Shown one piece after another: positions 1 to 8,665 of a DNA stretch of 64,000 nt (the stretch's first letter is position 1; the number at the start of each line of letters is the position of its first letter). This stretch comes from Metabacillus halosaccharovorans (lineage in GTDB: Bacteria > Bacillota > Bacilli > Bacillales > Bacillaceae). Below the pieces are notes generated by a model. It was not told where the DNA came from and ran no database searches. It saw nothing but the letters and a program-made list of their open reading frames with translations. The stretch lies in assembly GCF_002019635.1 (NCBI RefSeq), contig NZ_KV917372.1, positions 496,001 through 560,000 of the forward strand, in the 5' to 3' direction. Made by a program: the position numbers and the translations under genes.

Positions 1-2
1 CT

Positions 3-251
3 TGTAAAGTTTTAGAAATTGAAGAACCCACAAAAATCGTTTTTTCGTGGGACACTGATGGTTGGATTGTCTCTTTTCTTTTAAAAGATTTAGGGGATAA
101 AACAGAGTTCACTTTAATTCATAGTGGCTGGAAAGACGCAGATGATATTCAACAAAAAGCAAATGAAAAAGCTTCTGTTGTTCGTGATAGAATGAATGGC
201 GGTTGGGAGAATATTGTAACCGAAAAACTTCGAAAGGCTGTTGAAGGATAA
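3..251 (+). CDS. SRPBCC/AHSA1-like protein, C-terminal part only
   Basis: The reading frame is already open at the left edge, so only the last 82 residues are present. The stretch holds FSWDTDGW, a beta strand [10 protein letters not shown] and a C-terminal helix with GGWENIV, the usual end of AHSA1/START-like (SRPBCC) small-molecule binding proteins. It stops one base before the ArsR-type gene starts, so the two are co-transcribed and probably translationally coupled. SRPBCC-ArsR pairs are common in Bacillaceae; the ligand is unknown. The family call rests on the C-terminal pattern only. Confidence 0.75.
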   Translation, partial: CKVLEIEEPTKIVFSWDTDGWIVSFLLKDLGDKTEFTLIHSGWKDADDIQQKANEKASVVRDRMNGGWENIVTEKLRKAVEG

Positions 252-581
252 GTGGCACAAGCAAAGCATGATGTGTTTCAAGCTATTGCTGACCCGACCA
301 GAAGAGAGGTTCTTCGTTTACTAGCAAAAAGGAATTTACCTATTACAGAGATAACGGCTCATTTTCCAATAAGCCGGACAGCAATCACAAAACATCTCAC
401 TATTCTTTCAGAGGCAGAATTAGTGAGTGGGAAGAAAGTTGGTAGGGAAAAAATCTATCAACTTCATCCTGAGCCACTTATTGAATTAAAAGATTGGCTT
501 TCATTTTACGAACAATTTTGGGATAATAAAATATCTATGCTAAGACATCTTGTTGAAAATGACAAAGATGATAACTCTTAA
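252..581 (+). CDS. ArsR-family winged-helix transcriptional regulator
   Basis: A 109-residue protein with the ArsR/SmtB winged helix: IADPTRREVLRLL at about residues 12-24, then the recognition helix region ISRTAITKHLTILSEAELV and a wing with KKVGREKIYQL. It starts at GTG directly after the stop of the SRPBCC gene, with GAAGG just upstream. No cysteine pair of the metal-sensing type is present, so it more likely belongs to the SdpR-like, non-metal group that is often paired with SRPBCC proteins. It probably represses its own operon; the operator lies outside the window. Confidence 0.88.
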   Translation: MAQAKHDVFQAIADPTRREVLRLLAKRNLPITEITAHFPISRTAITKHLTILSEAELVSGKKVGREKIYQLHPEPLIELKDWLSFYEQFWDNKISMLRHLVENDKDDNS

Positions 582-600
582 TAAAATATCTTTAGTATAC

Positions 601-624
601 CGCACTTATTATAGTGCGTTTTTT
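601..624 (+). terminator. Rho-independent terminator after the ArsR gene
   Basis: CGCACT and AGTGCG form a short stem with a six-base loop, followed by six T. It lies 20 bases after the regulator's stop codon. Confidence 0.7.
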
Positions 625-717
625 AATTTTAATTATATGACGATATCCTATACAATAAGATATAATATAATTTATAATTTTCAAAAAATTCAACTGAGGT
701 AAATTGAAGAGGTAGCG

Positions 718-2323
718 ATGAAAGAAAACATTGTGCAATTATCCCAAATGATGAACATAACCAACCATGGACATATATTATACATTTATGAATCTATAGA
801 AGACTATATCGAAAACGCATCTTCATATATTTTTACCGGCATTGAACAAGGTCATCATATACTATTCATTGAAAATAAAGAAATTTTTGATAGGATTTCT
901 CTAAAATTACAAGATATTTTATCACAGGATCAAATGAAGAGTGTTCATTTTATTGATAACTATGATTTTTATCGCCTATATGGTGATTTTCAATATGATT
1001 TAATTGTTCAACATTTTTCAAAAATTATCGATCAAATTAAGAATAAAAGCCTAACTGTTAGAACTTGGGCTAACGTAGATTGGAAAGAACAAGATCATAT
1101 AATTTCAAAGCTCACAACCTTCGAAAAATTAGCAGATCATAGTGTACAATCATCAAATCTTATTTCAGTTTGTGCTTATAACGGTCATAAAATTTCTGCT
1201 GCCCTTCAAAATAGTATGTTGAAAAGTCATGAATACTTTATGACAGATAAAGAATTAGTCAAATCAAGTTTATATAACAAAAGATCGGTTATTTCCCCTT
1301 CTATAAAGATCGTTTATTAAAGAAAATTCGGACCCGATTGTTATTTATGATATACATGATCGAGTTGTTTCAATTAATGATGCTTTTGTGTCAACATTTG
1401 GCTTCACTTCAAACGAAGTAATTGGATTAAATGTAACTGAATTACCTATCATTCCCGAAGAAAGAACCTTTGAAGCAAATTTAAGCAGAAGCTATGCAAT
1501 CTTAGGTGAAAAAATAAAGGGGTATGAAACCATTAGGAAAACGAAGGACAACAGAACCCTATCCATAATATTATCTAGCTTCCCGTTATTAAATGAAGAT
1601 TCCACTCCAAATGGGTGGGCCGTGATTTATAAAGATATAACCGATAAAAAAGAAGCACAAGAACTATTAATCAAATCTGAAAAATTATCTATAGCCGGAG
1701 AACTTGCTGCAGGAATTGCTCACGAAATACGGAATCCAATTACCACAATCAAGGGATTTCTTCAGCTATTACAAGCAACTGGAAACGAAAAACAAACTTA
1801 TTACGATATTATGAAGTCTGAAATTGATAGAATTGAGCTCATACTCAGTGAACTTCTTATGCTTGCAAAACCGCAGGCTGTTCATTTTGCGCCATAGGAT
1901 ATTAAGGCACTTGTAAAAGATATGATTACACTGTTAAATCCACAAGCTATCATGAATAATGTTCAAATTAGGACTGATTTTGTACATGAAGAAGTAAGCG
2001 TCATGTGTGAGGAAAACCAACTAAAGCAAGTTTTTATTAATTTTATTAAAAATGCTCTTGAAGCTATGCCGAATGGTGGCAATCTAATTATTAAACTCAT
2101 CACTAATGATAAGGAATTGCTGATTCGTTTCATTGATGAAGGTTGTGGAATACCAAAGCATTTATTATCAAAATTAGGACAGCCTTTTTACACAACGAAA
2201 GAAAAAGGAACTGGATTAGGACTTTTGGTCAGTAAAAGGATTATCGAGAATCACCAAGGAACAGTTGAGATAACAAGTGAAGTTAATAAAGGGACAGTCA
2301 TTGATGTGAAACTGCCTTTATAA
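718..2323 (+). pseudogene. Broken sensor histidine kinase (MEDS-PAS-HisKA-HATPase)
   Basis: Three consecutive fragments make up one kinase. Bases 718-1303 encode a MEDS sensory domain (HGHILYIYESIEDYIENA near the start). Bases 1319-1897 encode a PAS domain (DPIVIYDIHDRVVSIND) and the dimerisation helix with the phospho-accepting His in AAGIAHEIRNPI. Bases 1898-2323 encode the ATPase domain with N box NFIKNALEAM, G1 box DEGCGIP and G2 box GTGLGL. Adding one A in each of two AAA runs (near 1305-1307 and 1319-1321) restores the frame from MEDS into PAS. A TAG at 1895-1897 splits HisKA from the ATPase in an otherwise open frame. The start has a good GAGG site. It is either a real pseudogene or affected by homopolymer sequencing errors. 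No response regulator lies next to it. Confidence 0.85.
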
Positions 2324-2429
2324 GGTGTAGTTTATAAAATAGTAGCGAAAAACCTTTAACAATTAGACCTCTTACCTTACACTAAAGATATATATAAAAT
2401 ATATGTTTAGTTTCAAGAAAGGAGTTTTT

Positions 2430-2960
2430 ATGGATTTTAAAGATGTGGTGAAAAACAGACGGGAAATTACGAAGTTTACAAACAAAGCCATTCCTACGGA
2501 AACAATCGAGGAAATCATCCAACTAGTTTCTTTATCTCCAACAGGAAATAATTTACCTTCCAGAGAATTTATTATCGTTAAAAATCGAAAAACATTAGAC
2601 TACTTATCTGAAACTACTCCGTTTATGAAATGGTTAAAGGAAGCTCAAGGTGCCATTGTCATTACTGGATGTCCTAACATAAGTAAGTATTGGCTTCAGG
2701 ATGCTTCAATCGCCAGTAGCTATATATGGTTAGCTGCTGTTAATGAAGGCTTAGGATGTGCATTCGGCGCTGTTTTTAATATCACAGATGAAGCTGAGAC
2801 TTTACAAAGAGAGGATTATGTAAAAAATGCTCTATCAATTCCTAGTGATCGAAAAATCGTTGCTATTTTAGGTCTAGGTTATATAAGTGATCAACCAGCG
2901 AAAAAGAAGATAATTCCGACAGAAGACATCGTCCATTACGAAGTGTTTAACCAAAAATAG
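2430..2960 (+). CDS. Nitroreductase-family flavoprotein
   Basis: A protein of about 176 residues with the nitroreductase (FMN-dependent NAD(P)H oxidoreductase) pattern: an N-terminal Arg-Arg motif (VVKNRREITKF), LSPTGNNLPSREFIIV for FMN binding, DASIASSYIWLAAVNEGLGC in the middle and a C-terminal ILGLGY. The start at 2430 is chosen because AAGGAG lies six bases upstream; an ATG nine codons earlier has no such site. A small cysteine-rich gene follows after 12 bases. The substrate cannot be told from sequence. Confidence 0.85.
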   Translation: MDFKDVVKNRREITKFTNKAIPTETIEEIIQLVSLSPTGNNLPSREFIIVKNRKTLDYLSETTPFMKWLKEAQGAIVITGCPNISKYWLQDASIASSYIWLAAVNEGLGCAFGAVFNITDEAETLQREDYVKNALSIPSDRKIVAILGLGYISDQPAKKKIIPTEDIVHYEVFNQK

Positions 2961-2972
2961 GGAGGCCTGTCT

Positions 2973-3122
2973 ATGGTTGAAAAAGTCGGTGAATGTGTAA
3001 CATGTAAAAAAATCATTTACTGCACAGACGGTTTTTTGAATGGAGTTGTAAAAAATTCAGAAGTTTATTGCTTTACTTGTGCAGAAAAAAGTGACCAGAA
3101 CCGTCATTGTTCTTCCTATTAA
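2973..3122 (+). CDS. Small zinc-ribbon-like protein, 49 residues
   Basis: This gene is not longer than 50 codons but has a clear GGGAGG site and starts 12 bases after the nitroreductase stop. It contains two CxxC pairs: CVTCK near residues 8-11 and CFTCAEK near 33-36. This is the layout of a small treble-clef or zinc-ribbon protein. I do not recognise a named family. It probably shares a transcript with the nitroreductase and ends at the hairpin at 3141. Confidence 0.65.
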   Translation: MVEKVGECVTCKKIIYCTDGFLNGVVKNSEVYCFTCAEKSDQNRHCSSY

Positions 3123-3140
3123 AAAGGTTTGATCACCAAT

Positions 3141-3174
3141 AAGGGGGCCTAAAAAATATGAAAGGTTCCCCTTT
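3141..3174. terminator. Terminator between convergent genes
   Basis: AAGGGG-GCCT and AGG-TT-CCCCTTT form a stem with a small internal mismatch and an A-rich loop. It sits between the zinc-ribbon gene and the membrane protein on the opposite strand and could serve both. Confidence 0.6.
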
Positions 3175-3184
3175 GTTATAATTC

Positions 3185-3592
3185 TCATTTTCGTTTAAGG
3201 GTAATACCCGTTAGGAGAATTAAACTATATGCCCAAAGTAACCACGCAGAAAAATATGGCAGTGTGTCATTATGCAGGTTAGGGAACACAAGAGGAAAAA
3301 AGATGATGCTAAATATATCTAAAACCATTCCGGGAACAGCAATTTGGATGGCTGCTAACATGCGATTAGAGTCTGATACTTTCATAAAATGATAATAAGG
3401 GTAGGTCGCAACAAATATTAGCGGGATTGCCATTAAAAAGCTAACTAATAATAAAATGTAATGCCCCTGAATCAAAAAGTGATGACCAAAAAATCGAAAA
3501 ATCATTGTAGCTGCAATCCATAATAAAAATCCCCATAGAATATTTCTCACCGATATTCTCCTCACTTGGTACTTTTTGGTAAACACAACCAT
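3185..3592 (-). CDS. Small integral membrane protein, possibly DUF5367-like
   Basis: A 135-residue hydrophobic protein with four likely membrane helices: ILWGFLLWIAATMIFRFF near 18-35, HYILLLVSFLMAIPLIFVA near 44-62, MLAAIQIAVPGMVLDIFSII near 78-97 and a last one near 110-130. The charged N terminus (KKYQVRRISVR) suggests it is inside the cell. The overall pattern resembles the DUF5367 family of small Bacillus membrane proteins, but I cannot confirm this. Function unknown. Confidence 0.6.
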   Translation of the reverse strand: MVVFTKKYQVRRISVRNILWGFLLWIAATMIFRFFGHHFLIQGHYILLLVSFLMAIPLIFVATYPYYHFMKVSDSNRMLAAIQIAVPGMVLDIFSIIFFPLVFPNLHNDTLPYFSAWLLWAYSLILLTGITLKRK

Positions 3593-3706
3593 CTATACTC
3601 TAAGCGAAATTTAGTGAAAATTCAATATTCAAATGGAACTATTTTCTATTAATATTGTAAATAAAATCCATTCATATTAAAATTTATATGATAATCATTT
3701 TACTTT

Positions 3707-4264
3707 ATGGAAAAGGATATAGAAAAAATGAATGAATGGCTAAATACTCATATAAGTCTGGAAACACTTTTGTGGTTATTCCCAATCATGTTCCTCTTAC
3801 ACGATTTTGAAGAAATACTTTTTGTCGAGTTATGGTTTAAAAAAAATTATAGTAAAGCTTCCAAAAAAGTACCGAAATTTTTTATAAAAACCTTTCAAAA
3901 TATGTCAAAAGTCACTGCTGCACAATTTACTCTACCTGTTGTATTCCAATTCTTGATCTACATCATATCTACTTATTTAGCTGTGGAATATCAATATTAT
4001 AATATGTTCCTAGGTTTTAACCTTTTCTTACTTCTTCATGTGTTTATGCATATTGGTCAATTATTCCTGTTAGGTGTATATACACTAGGACTCGGTACAG
4101 CTGTGACGATAACATTGCCATATTCCATTTACTTATTTTATAGGTTGTTAGATGAGGAGATTGTTGAAATAACAACGATTGCCGCCTCCTTGCCTTATGG
4201 TGTTATAACCATAGTGATTGTCTTGTTAGGACATAAATTGGCTCACAAGCTGATTCCGTCATAA
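3707..4264 (+). CDS. HXXEE domain membrane protein
   Basis: A 185-residue membrane protein with the motif HDFEE at about residues 27-31, followed by a second conserved helix with HVFMHIGQ. This matches the HXXEE family (polytopic proteins of unknown function with a conserved His-x-x-Glu-Glu). Five to six hydrophobic helices are visible. No strong ribosome site precedes the ATG at 3707; ATG codons at 3728 and 3734 would shorten the protein by under ten residues. It stands alone between genes. Confidence 0.8.
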   Translation: MEKDIEKMNEWLNTHISLETLLWLFPIMFLLHDFEEILFVELWFKKNYSKASKKVPKFFIKTFQNMSKVTAAQFTLPVVFQFLIYIISTYLAVEYQYYNMFLGFNLFLLLHVFMHIGQLFLLGVYTLGLGTAVTITLPYSIYLFYRLLDEEIVEITTIAASLPYGVITIVIVLLGHKLAHKLIPS

Positions 4265-4399
4265 CCTTACGATCATTTTATAATGAAAAGAGAAATATTT
4301 AATAGGTGTAAAACTTAATGTTTATCTTCAAGTTATCAAAGCACACCTTTTTAAAGATTAACAAACACGGTAAATAATAATGAATAACGGAGTGATAGC

Positions 4400-4924
4400 A
4401 TGAACTTTAAGATGAATGAAGCGATTGATATTCTCGAGCAAACACCTGTAACATTATCTGGTTTACTAAGGGAATTATCACATGGTTGGGTTCTATGTAA
4501 TGAAGGAGAAGGAACATGGAATGTAAAGGAAGTAATTGAACACTTAATCGAAGCAGAAAAACACAATTGGATTCCACGATTGGAATTTATTCTTCAGGAA
4601 GGTGAACATCAACCGTTCCCGGTATTTGATCGATATTCACATTTAAAAAACTCAACCAAACCACAAATAGACGAACTATTAAATGAATTTATTGAGATAC
4701 GGGATAAAAACATAAAAAAGTTAATGAGCTTAGTAACAACAGAGAAACAATTGGAGCAAACTGGTTATCACCCTGCATTTGGAAAAGTAAAGATTAGAGA
4801 ACTTATTTCAACCTGGGCCGTTCACGATCTAACCCATTTATCACAAATTGTTAGAGTAATGGCGAATAGATATAGAGAAGATGTTGGTCCATGGCAGGAA
4901 TATTTGGGGATATTGAATAAGTAA
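4400..4924 (+). CDS. DinB-family protein
   Basis: A 174-residue four-helix-bundle protein of the DinB/YfiT (DinB_2) group. The conserved metal-binding histidines can be seen in [14 protein letters not shown] (about residue 50) and in [10 protein letters not shown] (about residues 141-146). Members are metal-dependent, thiol-transferase-like proteins of the bacillithiol world. The ATG at 4400 has GGAG nine bases upstream. It ends in front of a bidirectional terminator. The exact substrate is unknown. Confidence 0.85.
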   Translation: MNFKMNEAIDILEQTPVTLSGLLRELSHGWVLCNEGEGTWNVKEVIEHLIEAEKHNWIPRLEFILQEGEHQPFPVFDRYSHLKNSTKPQIDELLNEFIEIRDKNIKKLMSLVTTEKQLEQTGYHPAFGKVKIRELISTWAVHDLTHLSQIVRVMANRYREDVGPWQEYLGILNK

Positions 4925-4934
4925 TGTTATTCAA

Positions 4935-4968
4935 AAAATCATGAGAAAGGAATTTTTCTCATGATTTT
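4935..4968. terminator. Bidirectional terminator, DinB gene / LysM hydrolase gene
   Basis: AAAATCATGAGAAA and TTTCTCATGATTTT form a perfect 14-bp stem with a short loop. A-runs on one side and T-runs on the other allow it to work for both convergent genes. Confidence 0.85.
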
Positions 4969-4978
4969 CACGTGTAAT

Positions 4979-5932
4979 CTACATATTTACTTTTCTAGCA
5001 CCTAAATAACGGGGTTTCCAATAGCTATTATTCATATCTGAGATTGTAACACCCGTTGACGAGCCTGCATGGATAAATTTATAATCTCCTATATAAATTC
5101 CGGCATGGCTTGGACCTTGCGATGTTGTTGCGAAGAACACAAGATCACCTTTTTTAGGTGAAGTAACAGGTGTTGTTGCTTCCCAAATTGTCGCTACAGT
5201 ACGAGGAATTGTAACTCCTTGTGTGTTAAAGACATATTTTAAGTAACCTGAGCAATCAAAACCGTTTGGAGTATTACCAGCCCATACATACGGAACCCCA
5301 ATGTATTTCTTTGCTTCAGTAATGAGTTTATCTACATTCAAAGTTGGTTGTGAACTTTGTTTTTCCGTTAATTTGAGAACTTGTCCAACTTTAATAGTAT
5401 TACTAGTTAAATTATTTAAAGCCTTTAATTGTGTGACTGATACTCCAGTCGAAAGAGCTATTTTCCATAAAGTATCTCCAGCTTGGACGGTATAACTTTG
5501 ACTTGAAGTAATTGTAGGTATAGCTACTGAATCTATTTTTGTAGAAATTGGAATTTTTAGAGTTTGGCCAATATAAATAGTGTCAAAAGTTAAGTGATTG
5601 ATTGATTTTAGTTCTGTAACAGTTGTGCTGTGGATTTTAGCAATTAATGACAATGAATCACCTGATTTTACTGTATATGAGTCTATTTGTTGTTTTAAAT
5701 CATGGGAATGTGGTTCAAGCAATGATAATTCCTGTCCTATATAAATAGATGAAGAAGTTAAATGATTATACTGTATGATTTGCTCGACGGTTAAATGATG
5801 AGAAGAGGAAATTTTCCATAATGAGTCACCAGCCTGAACTTTATAAGTTTGTTCATGTGCGGAAGTTTGGTTTGAAATCCCAACACTTAAAATGCCTATG
5901 GAGGATAACGCAATGATGAAATGCTTTTTCAA
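4979..5932 (-). CDS. Secreted LysM-NlpC/P60 cell-wall endopeptidase
   Basis: The start is taken as TTG at 5932 because AGGAG lies nine bases before it; the resulting 317-residue protein begins with a signal peptide (KKHFIIALSSIGILSVG). Three LysM peptidoglycan-binding repeats follow (YKVQAGDSLWKI, YTVKSGDSLSLI, YTVQAGDTLWKI). A C-terminal NlpC/P60 domain has the catalytic Cys in NGFDCSGY (about residue 227) and His in PSHAGIYIG (about 276). This is the architecture of the D,L-endopeptidases LytE and CwlS of Bacillus subtilis, which cut peptide stems during growth and separation. It is transcribed alone. Confidence 0.93.
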   Translation of the reverse strand: MKKHFIIALSSIGILSVGISNQTSAHEQTYKVQAGDSLWKISSSHHLTVEQIIQYNHLTSSSIYIGQELSLLEPHSHDLKQQIDSYTVKSGDSLSLIAKIHSTTVTELKSINHLTFDTIYIGQTLKIPISTKIDSVAIPTITSSQSYTVQAGDTLWKIALSTGVSVTQLKALNNLTSNTIKVGQVLKLTEKQSSQPTLNVDKLITEAKKYIGVPYVWAGNTPNGFDCSGYLKYVFNTQGVTIPRTVATIWEATTPVTSPKKGDLVFFATTSQGPSHAGIYIGDYKFIHAGSSTGVTISDMNNSYWKPRYLGARKVNM

Positions 5933-6137
5933 TATAACACACTCCTGATCGTCTGAAGACATGTAATAAAATCTATTACATCATAACTTGAACGTTTCCG
6001 AACGTATACTTCAAAAATGTTGGAGAAAAAGGTGGGATTTTCCACGTATTCTTCTAAAATAAAGAAATTAACTATACATTTAAATGAGTAATATATTGCT
6101 AGACAACGTTCCATTTGCAGAAAGGAGTTGATAGTAG

Positions 6138-6731
6138 ATGACGAAAATAGGTTTTATACGACACGGGAGTACACCATGGAATATAGAAGGAAAAGCACAA
6201 GGTTGGTGTGATATTCCTTTGAATATTGATGGAATTGAAGATGCAAATCGTTTGGCACAGCGCTTACTTTCAGAAGACTGGGATATCATCTATTCCAGTG
6301 ATCTTATTAGGGCACATCATACCGCAAACATTATTGCAGAAAAGATGATGAAAACCGTATACTTAGATTCAAGACTTCGTGAGATTGCTGGAGGACTTAT
6401 TGAAGGAACCACTGAAGAGGAAAGGATCTTAAAGTGGGGAAGTGGGTGGAGAGAGTTAGATCTACAAATTGAATCAGATGATCGCGTTCTTTCCCGTGGC
6501 ATTACATTCATTAATGAAATTTGTGAAAAGCATCCTAACGAAAACGTATTAATTGTTAGTCATGGTTCTTTTTTAAAAAAGATAATTAAAAATTTTATAC
6601 CAAATGAACCATTTGAAGAGTCCTTATTAAATACTTCCATTACTTTGTTACAAAGAGACACGAGCGGATGGAGCTGTTCTTTGTTTAATTGTACCAAACA
6701 TCTAGTTTTAACGAATAAAGAAATTACATAA
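6138..6731 (+). CDS. Histidine phosphatase family protein (phosphoglycerate mutase-like)
   Basis: A 197-residue member of the histidine phosphatase superfamily. The catalytic RHG box is at the start (IGFIRHGSTPWN, His at residue 9), a second conserved Arg is in SSDLIRAHHTA, Glu in LREIAGG and the second catalytic His in VLIVSHGSF. This layout fits the broad-specificity PhoE/YhfR group rather than a true glycolytic mutase. AAAGGAG lies ten bases upstream of the start. A GNAT gene follows after 15 bases, so the two form an operon. Confidence 0.88.
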   Translation: MTKIGFIRHGSTPWNIEGKAQGWCDIPLNIDGIEDANRLAQRLLSEDWDIIYSSDLIRAHHTANIIAEKMMKTVYLDSRLREIAGGLIEGTTEEERILKWGSGWRELDLQIESDDRVLSRGITFINEICEKHPNENVLIVSHGSFLKKIIKNFIPNEPFEESLLNTSITLLQRDTSGWSCSLFNCTKHLVLTNKEIT

Positions 6732-6746
6732 GAAGTTGGAGAAAAT

Positions 6747-7199
6747 ATGAAAATTAGACGATTAGAAAGTGAGGAGCAAATACCAATAAATTTGTTACTT
6801 CAAGCAGATCCATCAGAGCAATTAATTATCGAGTATACTCGTAATGGTGAATGCTTTGTTGCACAAATGAAAGATCAAGTAATAGGATCCTATGTGTTAC
6901 GTGAAAAGAATATAGATACAATTGAATTAAAAAATATTGTGATAAAAGAAGATTTTCAAGGTCAGGGCTTAGGTAAAATACTTCTTTTTCACTCAATTAA
7001 ACATGCCAGAAACAAAGGATACAAGGCAATAGAAGTAGGCACAGGTAACTCCAGTCTAGGACAATTGGCCTTTTACCAAAAATGTGGTTTTCGAATGATT
7101 AAAATCGATCAGGATTTTTTCATTCGTCAATACTCTGACATCATTATTGAGAACGGTATTCAATGTAGAGATATGATCATCTTACGAATGGAGCTTTAA
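6747..7199 (+). CDS. GNAT-family N-acetyltransferase
   Basis: A 150-residue single-domain acetyltransferase. The acetyl-CoA loop is seen as EDFQGQGLGKILL (Q-x-x-G-x-G type, about residues 71-83), followed by a conserved helix and the C-terminal strand with FYQKCGFRMI. It is 15 bases downstream of the phosphatase gene with a GTTGGAG ribosome site. The acceptor substrate is unknown. Confidence 0.87.
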   Translation: MKIRRLESEEQIPINLLLQADPSEQLIIEYTRNGECFVAQMKDQVIGSYVLREKNIDTIELKNIVIKEDFQGQGLGKILLFHSIKHARNKGYKAIEVGTGNSSLGQLAFYQKCGFRMIKIDQDFFIRQYSDIIIENGIQCRDMIILRMEL

Positions 7200-7610
7200 A
7201 AAGAAAATGAACTACAAGATTCGAAAGATAGAAAAATGGTTTCCATCTTTCCGACAAGTAATTTTTACATACATAAAAATTTTCAATTACCATAATTCTT
7301 ATTTACTAATCTCGGTTTATACGTATAGGCTTGAAACATATTTAAAACAATGTATTCAAAAATAAACGCCATTCCAATATTTTTAAAAATAAGATCCACG
7401 TGTTTGAAGATCTACGTTTTTTTAATAAGCATAAAAAGAGAGTTTGAAACAATGCCAAAAGCAAAAAGGGAACAGATCTTTTATTTAAATGCCCTGGAAG
7501 TGCATCAAATCAGCAGCTATTCAAGCTCTATTATTATCAAGTGTAATTTCTAATTAATGATGAGGGAATGAACACATTAGCTGTCACAAAACGGAGGAGG
7601 TCAGGGCTCT
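7200..7610. other. 411-bp gap without a convincing gene
   Basis: A weak hairpin (GAAAGAT and ATCTTTC around 7219-7254) followed by ATTTTT may end the upstream operon. A 67-codon open frame at 7350-7553 lacks a ribosome site and any recognisable pattern. GGAGGAGG just before 7611 is the ribosome site of the next gene. Nothing else is visible. Confidence 0.5.
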
Positions 7611-8111
7611 ATGAAAATTAGATTTTTAACTGGATTAGATTCAGCTTCCTATAAATCCTTGAGATTGGAAGCACTGCAAAATAATCCTGAAGCTTTTAGC
7701 TCAAGTTATGAAGAAGAAGAAAAAATGCCTATTCAACAAACGGAATTAAAATTAAATGCCGAATACACACATACAATCGGTGCGTTTATTGAATCAGATC
7801 TTATTGGGATTGCCACTTTAGTCGTTGAAACCAAAAAGAAAATACTTCACCGAGCCACAATCGTTGCAGTGTATGTTCATCAAGATTATCGAAATGCTGG
7901 TATCGGTAAAAAAATAGTAACGGAACTTATTAAAAAGGCAAAATCAATGATGAGAATAGAACAGATTTACTTAACGGTAACTGCAAGCAACCTTCCGGCC
8001 AAACAGCTATATCAGTCAATAGGATTTGAAACGTATGGAATTGAAAAAAGGGCACTGAAAATAGAAGACACTTATTTTGATGATGAATTAATGGTCTTAT
8101 TTATTAAATGA
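7611..8111 (+). CDS. GNAT-family N-acetyltransferase
   Basis: A 166-residue GNAT protein. The acetyl-CoA loop is VHQDYRNAGIGKKIV (R-x-x-G-x-G/A variant, about residues 94-108), preceded by beta-strand IVAVYV, with the family's late strand LTVTASNLPAKQLYQSIGF. A very strong GGAGGAGG site precedes the ATG. The N-terminal part (ASYKSLRLEALQNNPEAF) is typical of a Bacillus GNAT subgroup whose substrates are unknown. It is not homologous in detail to the GNAT gene at 6747. Confidence 0.88.
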   Translation: MKIRFLTGLDSASYKSLRLEALQNNPEAFSSSYEEEEKMPIQQTELKLNAEYTHTIGAFIESDLIGIATLVVETKKKILHRATIVAVYVHQDYRNAGIGKKIVTELIKKAKSMMRIEQIYLTVTASNLPAKQLYQSIGFETYGIEKRALKIEDTYFDDELMVLFIK

Positions 8112-8212
8112 TTTTTTATAGCGAGGTAATTTTCCCAATATAGGTATTCACCCAAGAATTTTCTACCCATTTAGCATAAGTTTATAGTGGAAAAAGGGAG
8201 AGGAGTGCTTAT

Positions 8213-8479
8213 ATGCAAACTGAATACCATGTACCAGCAATAAATCAGTATGATGTTATTCATCCAAATGACTCACGAATTTTTGGTAGACCTTTTGGCA
8301 GATTTGGATTCGGCAGACCTTTTGGATTTGGTTTCGGAAGACCTTTCGGGTTTTATCGACCATTTTGGGGAGCTCCATTTTTAGGAGGAGTATTAGGAGG
8401 CTTGTTAGCTGGTTCTTTAGCCTATCCATTTTACTACGGATATCCATATCCATACTATCCTTATTACCCTATCTATTAG
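8213..8479 (+). CDS. Gly/Phe/Tyr-rich protein, spore-coat-like
   Basis: An 88-residue protein with a strongly biased composition. Residues 23-48 are tandem FGRPFG-type units, then comes a short hydrophobic GGVLGGLLAGSLA segment, and the tail is an aromatic Pro-Tyr run (YPYPYYPYYPIY). Such GF- and PY-rich small proteins are typical of spore coat or exosporium proteins and other self-assembling surface proteins of Bacillus. A good GGGAGAGGAG site precedes the start and a terminator follows directly. The coat role is inference from composition. Confidence 0.7.
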   Translation: MQTEYHVPAINQYDVIHPNDSRIFGRPFGRFGFGRPFGFGFGRPFGFYRPFWGAPFLGGVLGGLLAGSLAYPFYYGYPYPYYPYYPIY

Positions 8480-8497
8480 TAAAGAAGTTATGATTAT

Positions 8498-8529
8498 GGC
8501 CTTAATTATTGTATTAAGGTCGTTTTTTA
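8498..8529 (+). terminator. Rho-independent terminator after the coat-like gene
   Basis: GGCCTTAAT and ATTAAGGTC pair around a short loop, followed by seven T. Confidence 0.85.
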
Positions 8530-8665
8530 TTTAGAAAATTTCTACTTGCTTCAAGGTGTATTTGGTTGCATTATTAAGATAAAGAAGTGTGGCTGCCTTT
8601 AGGAACATCCTGATGTTTTTTATAAAAGATTTCAACTTCTTTATCACATTGTACAGGGAGAGTCT

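Noticed and set aside
4351-4566. Minus-strand frame opposite the DinB gene
   Set aside because: Shadow of the well-supported DinB gene; no ribosome site.
5991-6005. ACGTT and AACGT pair upstream of the LysM hydrolase as a regulator site
   Set aside because: Arms of only five bases; too short to claim in AT-rich sequence.
7207-7362. Open frame of 51 codons after the first GNAT gene
   Set aside because: It begins in a possible terminator hairpin and lacks a ribosome site.
7350-7553. Open frame of 67 codons between the two GNAT genes
   Set aside because: No ribosome site, no family pattern and low-complexity composition; more likely chance in AT-rich DNA.
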